Of a DNA stretch of 25,017 nucleotides, positions 1 to 7,669 are shown piece by piece. This DNA comes from a virus: the IMG/VR virus record IMGVR_UViG_3300046011_002851, positions 1 to 25,017 of that record. One strand, given 5' to 3'. Each line of letters opens with the position of its first letter. The stretch's first letter is position 1. Below the pieces are notes generated by a model that saw only the letters and a list, made by a program, of their open reading frames with translations, had not been told where the DNA came from and searched no databases. The translations under genes were made by a program, and so were the position numbers.

Positions 1-2
1 AT

Positions 3-620
3 TCATTGCCACCACTTAAATGCTTTGTCAAGCGTGAGTTCCTGTACAACGAACACAAAGGTCATGGCGAATTAGAGCCTGCCATTTGGGTAAGCCTTAA
101 GGCATTGCGAGGCCAGGTGTTTCGTATTGAATCACTGCTGCCTAACTACGGTGCGCTTTATGACAAGCTACCTATCCATGCATATGTGTGGCACACAAAC
201 GCAGGCAATCTACCTATAGACACCCTACAGCTCTGGGATTGCATGGGCTATAGGTTTACCATTCTTGAAAAGATTGGTTTGCGCAACCTCGGCGTGAAGT
301 TCTTAGGCAAAGATAAGCAGTGGCACTTTGGCCGCTACTTGTTTACTGTAGACTTTTGCGCTGATGGAATGGACTTAGACACAGGCTTTACAGAGCAAGC
401 AGAAGAGCATAAGTCGTTCAACTGGATTGCTTTAGAAAACGGTCAGTTTGCATGCCAACCTAACAACCGCTGCTTATGGTACGACCAGTCGTTGATCCCT
501 TCGGAGACAAAGTTTCCTGACTTCCAAGCTGCACAAAGATTATGGACAGTCGATGGTACGCGCAAATGGTCTGCAGGTGATGACTGGTTTTATGACATCA
601 AGGAGAAGTCAAATGATTGA
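3..620 (+). CDS. Conserved phage protein of unknown function (5' end cut by window edge)
   Basis: The reading frame is open to the left edge. The first usable start inside the window is a TTG at position 6, with no room for a ribosome site, so the true start probably lies just outside. About 205 residues are visible. The protein is rich in aromatic residues and has no membrane segment. Its pattern (LLPNYGALYDKLPI near residue 45, LQLWDCMGY near 75, EEHKSFNWI near 133, GQFACQPNNRCLWYD near 146) resembles, from memory, a hypothetical-protein family widespread in aquatic phages. No catalytic motif is visible. It leads a run of four overlapping plus-strand genes and its stop overlaps the next start by 8 bases. 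Function is unknown; that it is a real gene is well supported by length and pattern. Confidence 0.85.
   Translation, partial: SLPPLKCFVKREFLYNEHKGHGELEPAIWVSLKALRGQVFRIESLLPNYGALYDKLPIHAYVWHTNAGNLPIDTLQLWDCMGYRFTILEKIGLRNLGVKFLGKDKQWHFGRYLFTVDFCADGMDLDTGFTEQAEEHKSFNWIALENGQFACQPNNRCLWYDQSLIPSETKFPDFQAAQRLWTVDGTRKWSAGDDWFYDIKEKSND
600..605 (+). promoter_or_regulatory. Shine-Dalgarno that fixes the 613 start
   Basis: AAGGAG lies 7 bases upstream of the ATG at 613, inside the last codons of the preceding gene. It favours 613 over the more upstream in-frame ATG at 553, which would overlap the neighbouring gene by 68 bases. Confidence 0.6.
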
Positions 621-774
621 AAAGATCAGATCATTTTTTGGGTTTGCAGACAAAAAAATAGTGTCAAAAGGAAAGTTGTGGCATTGCACCAAATGCAAGT
701 TGATTTTCCTAACTGAGTCTGCATGTGAAAAGCACTATTGCATTGAAAAGGAAATTGATAATGGAAAAATTTGA
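613..774 (+). CDS. Small C2HC zinc-finger-like protein
   Basis: This 53-residue protein contains CTKC, then 12 residues, then H and a Cys two positions later. That is Cys-x2-Cys-x12-His-x1-Cys, a plausible C2HC zinc-finger arrangement. The N-terminus is basic (MIEKIRSFFGF) and there is a further Lys/Glu-rich tail. The fold suggests nucleic-acid or protein binding, but the target is unknown. It overlaps the gene before it by 8 bases and the gene after it by 14, as in a coupled operon. The start is chosen from a good ribosome site just upstream. The gene call is moderately secure; the zinc-binding role is inferred only from Cys/His spacing. Confidence 0.6.
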   Translation: MIEKIRSFFGFADKKIVSKGKLWHCTKCKLIFLTESACEKHYCIEKEIDNGKI

Positions 775-943
775 ACCAATGTGCCCATGGCACATTCAAG
801 TAGAGAGTCTGTTTATTGCTCCAGGCAGAGTGCCTAACCAAGGCACTATTTGGATTGGGGACATAAAAACAGGTGAGGGCGGTGAATTTAAAACAGAAGA
901 CTTTATAAAAGTGCTGCGTAAGTTTTATCTTGAGAATTACTAA
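761..943 (+). CDS. Small hypothetical phage protein (60 aa)
   Basis: The ATG at 761 is preferred over the in-frame ATG at 725 because an AAAGGA ribosome site lies a few bases upstream, and 761 gives only a 14-base overlap with the preceding gene. The product begins MEKFEPMCPWHIQVESLF and ends in a helical stretch (EDFIKVLRKFYLENY). A central segment, GTIWIGDIKTGEGGEF, looks like a beta hairpin. No family was recognised. It sits in the small-gene operon of the plus arm, and its stop TAA shares one base with the next ATG. Confidence 0.55.
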   Translation: MEKFEPMCPWHIQVESLFIAPGRVPNQGTIWIGDIKTGEGGEFKTEDFIKVLRKFYLENY

Positions 944-1371
944 TGGCTACACTAACCGTTAAAAAAGTAAAAAAGCAAACTGGCATGAATCCCATAGCCA
1001 GAGCAGTAGCTAGGGAAAACCTGCGCAAGTCTGTGCTTGACCAAAAAATCCAATTGTATTTTTTGAAAGAGGGCGACGAATGCTGCGATGTAGTAGGCCC
1101 AATATTTCTATTGATGACAGCTTTTGTTTTGGCAGCAAGTAAAGATGAAAATGTAGGTTCTGACGCGCGTGAGGTACGCATACTCAAAGGTGCAATCTCT
1201 GCTTGTGATCAGATGATGGCCAATAATTCTTATCGACCGGCAAACACCACAACGCTTGATGTTGCATTAGACTGCGCCATTGAGTTAAGCAAACAAGTTG
1301 ATCATGTTTTGTTCAACGAGACTTGGAATGAATTGCTGAGTAAAAAAGAAACCCTGCCGAAGCAGGGTTAA
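943..1371 (+). CDS. Hypothetical phage protein (142 aa)
   Basis: It starts at the ATG overlapping the preceding TAA (TAATG), so translation is probably coupled. The N-terminus is strongly basic (several Lys in the first 12 residues). The middle (about residues 50-66, DVVGPIFLLMTAFVLAASKD) is hydrophobic and could be a buried helix or a single membrane segment. The rest looks helical and acidic. No family or active site was recognised. It is the last plus-strand gene, and its final codons (LPKQG) overlap a hairpin that works as a terminator on the other strand. Confidence 0.65.
   Translation: MATLTVKKVKKQTGMNPIARAVARENLRKSVLDQKIQLYFLKEGDECCDVVGPIFLLMTAFVLAASKDENVGSDAREVRILKGAISACDQMMANNSYRPANTTTLDVALDCAIELSKQVDHVLFNETWNELLSKKETLPKQG
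1342..1369 (-). terminator. Intrinsic terminator of the minus-strand late operon
   Basis: On the minus strand a perfect 8-bp stem (AACCCTGC with GCAGGGTT, 1362-1369 and 1350-1357) closes a TTCG loop, giving the extra-stable C(UUCG)G tetraloop. It is followed at once by TCTTTTTT. It lies about 40 bases after the stop codon at 1410. The plus strand has no T run after the stem, so the terminator is directional. It overlaps the end of the converging plus-strand gene. Confidence 0.85.
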
Positions 1372-1409
1372 AGATGGCAACTGCTCGTGAAGGAGTCAGC
1401 CATTACATC

Positions 1410-3476
1410 TTACTTTGTTTTCCTCATCTCCGCTTCAATTTCTGCTTCGATGTCAGGCCCTGTCATTTTGTAACCTGGAGGCATAGGCGTTTCTTCGTCA
1501 ATGTTTCCTGCAGGCATGTCAGGGTCCATAGGCGTAGGAGCATATGCAGCAGTTGAACCCATAATGGCACCAGTCTCACCTTTGTTTAGGTTTTGAACAG
1601 TCTGTTGGGCTTTAGCTGAATTGCGCTCCAGGATCTTTACGGCAGCGGCCACTTCTTCAGGCTTTGAAGAAGAAAGAAGCTTTGCAACTTTTGCAGCAAC
1701 ATCATCGCTAATGCCTGATTTTGTTGCAGTAGTTGCAGCCATGTTCATTAAAGAATTGACCCATCCACCGGTTATGGAATTGCCAACAAAAGCATTGACT
1801 GCGCTTTCACCTTCATCAAAAGCTTCAATGCCTGCTAACCTTCTAGCTGATGGAGAGCCTGACATAATTTTATTTGCCTGCTGGAAAAGCTGGTTTTCAC
1901 GCTGCAAAGCAGCTTCAAACAAATCAAATTTTGCCTGACTTGGGAACAATGCCTTAAGCCTATCTTTAGCTTCTGGAGAACCAATCACACGCTGAGCTGC
2001 ATTGATGTTGCCGCTAGGGTCCATCACTGTAGCGTATATGTTGCGGATAGCGCCTGTCTTAAAGGCTTCTTGTTCTGCTGCACTGAAACCTTTCATCATG
2101 GAAACAACTTGCTCAGGGTCTAACTTCTTAAAGTCAGACATGCCTGTGCGCAAAGCATCTAGCACTTCCGCATCGCCGGCGTATTGAGCTCTAGCTGTCT
2201 TATAGGCAGAAACTCCATCAACTTCTGTGGCTTTGTCTAGTGCAGCAACCATAGACTTTTTCAAGTCTTTTAAGCTGTTAGCTTCTGCGCTGGACATTCC
2301 TTCGCCTCTGTAACCTTTATCGATTACAGCGTCCATGCCTCGCTTGATGTAGTCAAGTGTACGTACATCAGGCAGCTTTGCCAAAGTGATATTGCCTGCT
2401 TCATCGCCAATAAAAATGTCATCTAGCACAAACCTGCGTGGGTCTTCTCCACGCAATTCTGCTGCAAGCTTCTCATTATCGGCAATCTTTTTGGCTTCAT
2501 CAAAAAACGTTTTAAACCTAGGATTCTGTAAAACTCTAGTAATTGTTGGGTCGTTGACCGTGCCAAAGTTGTAAGCTTCGTCATACAGAGTACTTGCATT
2601 GGCACGCAGATTTTGAACCATGTCTTGTTCTTGCTGGTAGAAATTGCCTTCATTTCCAACACCGCGTTTTGTCTGGCCAACTACTCGTTCTCTCATTCCT
2701 GCTTTATTGGCTTCAAGCACATCGGCAAGGGCGTCGCCAGCTCTTTCGCTTTTAGCGGTAACAATCTCTGCAAGACCAACGGTTGGCCTAGTTGTGTTTG
2801 CCAAGGTAGAAGGCACTCCAGCAGCTCTATCCAGCGACATTGAAGCAGCAGCTTCTTTTGGTGTAATGCCTGAACGTTCTAGTGCTGTATTGACTTTTGC
2901 AGCAGCACGGCTTTCAATGTAACCAGGATCGCGACTCAATCTGTCTCTTGCAAATGTTGCAAGATCTTTACCGCCACGAATTACAACAGGAGCAGCTGTT
3001 CCAAGTACAACGCCTGCGGCACCGCCGCCAACAGCACCAATACCTCTTTCACCAGGTTGTGCAGAACCTGCACCAGAAACAGCACCTGTAGTACCGCCGA
3101 CTGTGGCTCCTCTAGCTAGAGGATTATTAGGCAAAGCTTTTCCAATTTGAGAAGAAAGTCTTGACAAAGCACCGGCAGAACGAGCACCTGCTACAGCTGC
3201 TGCAGGAGCAGCCGCTCCGCCTGTTGCAGGAGTTGCCAACATTGCAGCAAGAGCAGGAGCGGCTCCACCTGTAAACTCAAGGGTAGGAGCCAAAAGAGGA
3301 TTTTCTTGAGAATACTGGGCGTACTCTTTATTGATCTTGGCAAGCTCAGCCTCATAGCCTTTGCTGCCGGCTAATTTAGAACGAAGCCAAGCTTCAGCTT
3401 CGTCGCCCCAGCCCATACCTAGGCCTTGACCTATTGCAGCACGTGCAGCTCCAACATAAGGGTTTACTGTAGCCAT
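1410..3476 (-). CDS. Large DNA-ejection / internal virion-type protein (688 aa)
   Basis: The N-terminus (residues 9-70) contains GLGMGWGDEAEAWLRSKL and a long helix, followed by Ala/Gly-rich hydrophobic stretches at about 70-100 and 125-168. The remainder is long, charged and helical, with an acidic tail that includes EIEAEMRKTK. This design recalls, from memory, phage DNA-transfer proteins such as the P22 gp16 type, which are packaged in the virion and leave with the DNA to help it cross the cell envelope. It is the last gene of the operon. Its ATG overlaps the previous stop (TAATG), and a GGAGG ribosome site is encoded in that gene's final codons (3486-3490). No lytic transglycosylase motif was seen. 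The role is inferred from composition and from its place next to three similar proteins. Confidence 0.7.
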   Translation of the reverse strand: MATVNPYVGAARAAIGQGLGMGWGDEAEAWLRSKLAGSKGYEAELAKINKEYAQYSQENPLLAPTLEFTGGAAPALAAMLATPATGGAAAPAAAVAGARSAGALSRLSSQIGKALPNNPLARGATVGGTTGAVSGAGSAQPGERGIGAVGGGAAGVVLGTAAPVVIRGGKDLATFARDRLSRDPGYIESRAAAKVNTALERSGITPKEAAASMSLDRAAGVPSTLANTTRPTVGLAEIVTAKSERAGDALADVLEANKAGMRERVVGQTKRGVGNEGNFYQQEQDMVQNLRANASTLYDEAYNFGTVNDPTITRVLQNPRFKTFFDEAKKIADNEKLAAELRGEDPRRFVLDDIFIGDEAGNITLAKLPDVRTLDYIKRGMDAVIDKGYRGEGMSSAEANSLKDLKKSMVAALDKATEVDGVSAYKTARAQYAGDAEVLDALRTGMSDFKKLDPEQVVSMMKGFSAAEQEAFKTGAIRNIYATVMDPSGNINAAQRVIGSPEAKDRLKALFPSQAKFDLFEAALQRENQLFQQANKIMSGSPSARRLAGIEAFDEGESAVNAFVGNSITGGWVNSLMNMAATTATKSGISDDVAAKVAKLLSSSKPEEVAAAVKILERNSAKAQQTVQNLNKGETGAIMGSTAAYAPTPMDPDMPAGNIDEETPMPPGYKMTGPDIEAEIEAEMRKTK

Positions 3477-6214
3477 TACTCAGTTCCTCCATCAATTGTG
3501 GATGTAGTATCGCGGTAAACACCTTGGTTAATATCGACAAGGCGTTTAGCGTGACGAGCTCTAACAGACTGAAGTGCCTTATAAGCATTCTTCATAATTT
3601 TTCCTCGTTCCTCAATACTCTTAGCACCCAAGCCCTGAACATCTTGTAAAGCTTTACGTTCGTCATTAGAAATTGCACCTGGGAAAGTAGACTTCAACTG
3701 AGCAAGAGCAGCTCTCTCAAGCAAGTTTTCTTGCTCACGGGTAGCCACAACTTTAGGATGCTTGGAGTTAGTAACTTCCAGGGCTTTTCTCTGGGCAATG
3801 TCGCTTATAGACGTGTCAAAAGTATTTGGGTTCAAAGCAAAAGCTTGTTTCAAAATACCAAGAGCGGCATCCGTTTGAGCCAGTGTGTCTTCAGTTTCAG
3901 TTTTAAGTTTTACTTCAGGGCCGGTCAACTTAGCTTGTTGATTTTTTTGGTTTTGGAATTTCTCTTGATTCAGAGCTAAGTTAGCTTGAGCAGTAGAAAC
4001 GTTGGCAAGCGCAGCACTAATCTGTGCCATCTTACCTTCCACGTTCAAATTGCCGATTTCGCCAACTCGCTTCTGATACGCTTCGGTGCCTGGCTTAAGA
4101 CCCTCATCAAGAGCTTGTTTACCAGCAGCAGACTGAGGTTCGCCTGACTTAATGTAGTCTTTGATGAGCTCTGTTGCAATGGCTCGCTTGTCATCCATTT
4201 CTTTACCGGCCAATGCTCGCAAAGTATTCAAGTCTTCTTTTGAAGAAGTCATTTTCATCTTCTGAGCTTCAAGAGCAAGAGCAAGTTTCTGCTGAGTAGT
4301 TGCGCGCTTGCCTTTAGCATATTCGCCTAACTCTTTACCAACCATGCCGAGATTTTCACTGAACTGGCCTGTCTTAGTAGGGGCGCCAAATGCTGCAGCC
4401 AAACGGAAATACATTTCGGCTTTAGAGCTTTGAGCATCTTCAGGTGAATTCATAGCTCCTGTGAGCATCTTAGCAAAAGCATCAGTTTCAGCTTTAGCAG
4501 CAGCTCGAGCAGTTGTAAGTTCTTTGTCGTAAGCACTATCTTTAGGGCCATACGATGCAAGCAAAGCCTGAATGTTAGCCATACGCTCATTGCCAAATGG
4601 GACAGGAGCTTTAGGGGCAGCAGGCGGTACGGCAACAGGAACAACTTCTGCAACAGGAGCAGCTGGCATTGGATTTGCTTTAAGATTATTAGCAGCAACT
4701 TCAGTCAACACAGACCTAGGCGCTGCTGCAACAGGTGCAGGAGCAGGCATCAGGTCCACAGTGACAGGAGGCGGAGGTGTGCTCATGTCTACGGGATAAG
4801 TTACAGCATCTGCTGAAGGAGTAAAAAACCTGTTTTTAAAGTCTTCTTCTTCCTCAATGCTGCCATAACCGCTAGGTAGCTTAACTTCGCCGGCAGTTTG
4901 GTAATGAGTTTTTACAGGACCGCCCATAGCGTACTTATCGGCCAGGTCATGAACAGAACCACCATGGGCCATATAACTATAGTCAATGTTTGAATTATTA
5001 CCGCTCACGTCTAAGCTAGTGGCTAGTTTGCCTGTCGTATCTTTTGTGTTGGCAATAGTGGCTAGCCTAGTTGCTTCTGCAGCTTTAGCATCAGCAGCAG
5101 CTTTTTCATCGGCAGCAATTTTTGCAAATGTGGAGTTTAAATTTTCAGGTTTAAATGCTCCGGTCGAAAGCTGGTTCATCCAGTAGTTATAACCAGGCGC
5201 GTCAATTGTTCCTGCGTCCCAGCTACGACCAATGCTTTTATAAGCATCAACAATGTTCTGGTTGTAAGTCGGATAAGCTCTTGCTGTGAGTTGCGCCCAA
5301 TCACCTTCAGCGGGTTTGCCAAAAGTAGAAGTTGTTGCATTGCGCAGGTCTGCGTCTGTATAACCGATATCGCGTTGGCTTCTGTAATAGTCTGCTTTAT
5401 TCTGTGGAGTCTGATTAAAAAGAGATGCATTTACAGCGCCATACGTTGGGTTCTTAAGCTGATTGCCGTAATAACTTCCTGTGGCGTTGTACATGTCTTT
5501 GTTGCTAACACCCCACTTATCACCTTCAGCTTTAATCTGAGCTGTAGTAGCGTAAGGATTGTCAGTAATATATTGGTTGATATTAGTTTTGACTTGGTCC
5601 ATACCGATGCCACCAGGACCTCTAGCAGAGCGTTCCATGTTTGACCCATAACCTGCAAACTGGCCATCACCATACCTGAAGTCTGAGCCCATAGCATTGC
5701 GAATGTCTGCGTCGGTAACGTCATACTGTTTTTTAACGGCAGCAATGTCAGCAGCAGAGGCTTTTGGATTTTGAGCAAACCAGTTTTGAATGTTGCGGTT
5801 AGCTTGGTCAATACCTATTCCGCCTGCTTTATCTGCAGCAATCCTCATAGCAGAGCCTGTAGGTGTAGTCGAAGCAGTGCGGCCATAACCAGTATCAAAC
5901 TGCCCTTGCAAATACATCGGCGTATTTGACAAACGATTTTGATAGTCAGTCTTGTAGGTGTCGTATGACTTCTGGTCAAGACCGTACTTACGAAAAGCTT
6001 CATTGAAAGCGGTTTTGTCTTTTGCGTAAGCATCAGCATCTGCCTTCTGTTTGTCATAAGCAGCTTGCGCTGCTTTTGCAGCATCGTCATTGCCGCCTGG
6101 TCTTTCACCAGTAGGAGCTGTGGGAATTACTGGGGCGGCAGCACCTGTGTAAGTAGCCATACCAGGCGTGTTAACGCCGTACTGCTTCATAATTCGATTG
6201 AGTTCAAATCCCAT
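3476..6214 (-). CDS. Very large internal virion / ejection-type protein with internal repeats (912 aa)
   Basis: The start ATG has a strong AAGGAGCAGAT site upstream. An Ala/Lys-rich helical N-terminus (about 41-95) precedes two copies of a 46-residue unit at 131-176 and 201-246. Each begins GGIG.DQ, contains NP.A, and ends in V...D..NA.G. A third fragment (TDADLRNAT) lies near 286. Residues 413-445 carry MAHGGSVHDLADKYAMGG, a Gly-Gly motif also seen in other proteins of this operon. A Pro/Ala-rich linker (about 475-550) leads to a long, charged, probably coiled-coil C-terminal half. There is no obvious membrane segment. Size, composition and position suggest a protein packaged in the capsid and ejected with the DNA. 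No catalytic motif was found. Confidence 0.7.
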   Translation of the reverse strand: MGFELNRIMKQYGVNTPGMATYTGAAAPVIPTAPTGERPGGNDDAAKAAQAAYDKQKADADAYAKDKTAFNEAFRKYGLDQKSYDTYKTDYQNRLSNTPMYLQGQFDTGYGRTASTTPTGSAMRIAADKAGGIGIDQANRNIQNWFAQNPKASAADIAAVKKQYDVTDADIRNAMGSDFRYGDGQFAGYGSNMERSARGPGGIGMDQVKTNINQYITDNPYATTAQIKAEGDKWGVSNKDMYNATGSYYGNQLKNPTYGAVNASLFNQTPQNKADYYRSQRDIGYTDADLRNATTSTFGKPAEGDWAQLTARAYPTYNQNIVDAYKSIGRSWDAGTIDAPGYNYWMNQLSTGAFKPENLNSTFAKIAADEKAAADAKAAEATRLATIANTKDTTGKLATSLDVSGNNSNIDYSYMAHGGSVHDLADKYAMGGPVKTHYQTAGEVKLPSGYGSIEEEEDFKNRFFTPSADAVTYPVDMSTPPPPVTVDLMPAPAPVAAAPRSVLTEVAANNLKANPMPAAPVAEVVPVAVPPAAPKAPVPFGNERMANIQALLASYGPKDSAYDKELTTARAAAKAETDAFAKMLTGAMNSPEDAQSSKAEMYFRLAAAFGAPTKTGQFSENLGMVGKELGEYAKGKRATTQQKLALALEAQKMKMTSSKEDLNTLRALAGKEMDDKRAIATELIKDYIKSGEPQSAAGKQALDEGLKPGTEAYQKRVGEIGNLNVEGKMAQISAALANVSTAQANLALNQEKFQNQKNQQAKLTGPEVKLKTETEDTLAQTDAALGILKQAFALNPNTFDTSISDIAQRKALEVTNSKHPKVVATREQENLLERAALAQLKSTFPGAISNDERKALQDVQGLGAKSIEERGKIMKNAYKALQSVRARHAKRLVDINQGVYRDTTSTIDGGTE
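5477..5824 (-). repeat. Two 46-residue protein repeats, 70 residues apart
   Basis: The segments coding residues 131-176 (5687-5824) and 201-246 (5477-5614) of the 912-residue protein align without gaps. They share GGIG, DQ, NI, NP, an Ala/Ile pattern, V and NA.G. The DNA has diverged, so this is an old duplication. Confidence 0.75.
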
Positions 6215-6223
6215 ATCTGCTCC

Positions 6224-7669
6224 TTAACCTAAACTGCTCAAGCCCTTAGCCGTATACGTAGCCGCCGCCAATTGAGCCAAAGGCGAAGCTGAGTATGTGG
6301 CGCCGGTTGAACCGCCGGATTGTGTTGTCATTTGCGGTGTGATTGGAGCCATACCGCGTATTTGCGTACTGAGGAAGTCAGCTTGTTGTTTTCCGTACAA
6401 GTTTTCGGCATCAAATTGTGATTTAGCCGCATTGAGTTGCTGCTGCATTTGGTTTTGTTGAGCAGAACCGGCTCCTTCAAGAGCTGCAACATCGGCAGAG
6501 CGCATAGCTTGTTCTTGCTGCTGCATATTGGCAAACTGGCTAAGTGCAGACATTTGACGCTGATAATCAGCGGCTTGTGCTTGTTGAGCAGCTTGAGCAG
6601 CATTAAGACCAAACTGTTGCTGAGTTTGACCTGCACCTGTTTGAGTCTGACCTAAATTAGCCAGGTTTTGCATTTGCTGCGACGTCATCTGACCTTGAGC
6701 TTGACCTATGTTGGCCAAATTCTGTTGTTGCTGTGCAGTCAAACTACCTGCAGTTTGTGCGAGGTTTTGATACTGACCTGCGCCTTGCAAGACGCGAGAA
6801 AGGTCTGCACCAGAAATGCTGCCAACTGTTCCGGCCAATTGAGCTTGGCGTGCAAGATCTGCCTGAGAAGCACTAAGAGCCTGACCATAACCCTGGTTAG
6901 CAAGTTGAGCTTGTTGATTAAGGATAGCTTCTTGAGTATCACGCAATGCTCGACTACCAAATTCACCCATGCGGCTAGAGCCAAACTGACCGGCTTTGAT
7001 GAAAGAATCAGATACTCCAGGCAATAAATTTTCGCTAAGATTGCGTGCACCTTGCTTAGCAATTGCATCCATGACTCCTGTTTGATAAGGAGACATGTAG
7101 TCTTTAATTCCTGCAGAAGCAGTACCTGCGGCAGCGGTAAGATACGGATTAGCTGCAGTCAAAGCTTTATCGGCTAGTGCTGCAGCTGTTGTTGTATCAG
7201 ATTTTGTCAGGTAAGGATTGGCCGCTGCAACTGAGTCTAAGCCGGCAGCTTTATTCAAATTGACATTGGCCGCAGCAACTGCATCCAACTTGCCGGCTTG
7301 ATCAAAATAACCTTGACCTTTGGTCAATTGACCCAATGCAGTTGCAGGATCTTGTAGATATTTGTTTTGCGCTGTTTGCAAATCTGCAGCTGTACCTTTG
7401 CTGCCAAATTCATACATGCCTGACTGAGCTTTGTCAATATCGCCTTGATAGAAGCCTTGATTGGCTTGTACATTTTTGTAAGCTTGTTGCTGCAATGGCG
7501 AAAGCTCGGCAACGGTTGGCATGTCATAAGACTGAAAAGGCTTATTGGCAAGATTTGTTGCAATCTGGATTTGGTTGTAAATTGCATCCTGCATCCACTT
7601 TGGTGTCTCAGTGGATGAGGTTGCATAAGACGTTGCGGTCTGTGGAGACCCTTGGAATAGGCTACCCAT
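6224..7669 (-). CDS. Gln/Ala-rich internal virion (DNA-ejection) protein (481 aa)
   Basis: The start overlaps the preceding stop (TAATG) behind a strong AAGGAG site. The N-terminus (TPKWMQDAIYNQI, then ELSPLQQQAYKNV) is followed by Ala-rich repeats containing AAANPYLT (about 130-180). Then comes a conserved-looking core, GARNLSENLLPGVSDSF.KAGQFGSSRMGEFGSRALRDTQE (about 205-245). Next is a Gln-rich helical region with repeated QNLAN.GQ units (about 300-345). From memory this core is common in podovirus-like phages, where it is annotated as an ejection or tape-measure-like structural protein. It lies between two other ejection-type genes. No enzyme motif is seen. Assignment to the virion is firm; the exact step in DNA delivery is inferred. 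Confidence 0.72.
   Translation of the reverse strand: MGSLFQGSPQTATSYATSSTETPKWMQDAIYNQIQIATNLANKPFQSYDMPTVAELSPLQQQAYKNVQANQGFYQGDIDKAQSGMYEFGSKGTAADLQTAQNKYLQDPATALGQLTKGQGYFDQAGKLDAVAAANVNLNKAAGLDSVAAANPYLTKSDTTTAAALADKALTAANPYLTAAAGTASAGIKDYMSPYQTGVMDAIAKQGARNLSENLLPGVSDSFIKAGQFGSSRMGEFGSRALRDTQEAILNQQAQLANQGYGQALSASQADLARQAQLAGTVGSISGADLSRVLQGAGQYQNLAQTAGSLTAQQQQNLANIGQAQGQMTSQQMQNLANLGQTQTGAGQTQQQFGLNAAQAAQQAQAADYQRQMSALSQFANMQQQEQAMRSADVAALEGAGSAQQNQMQQQLNAAKSQFDAENLYGKQQADFLSTQIRGMAPITPQMTTQSGGSTGATYSASPLAQLAAATYTAKGLSSLG

Noticed and set aside
1374-1556. A 60-codon plus-strand frame just after the last plus-strand gene
   Set aside because: It lies mostly opposite the end of the 688-residue gene, and its Cys/His/Arg-rich translation looks like a shadow.
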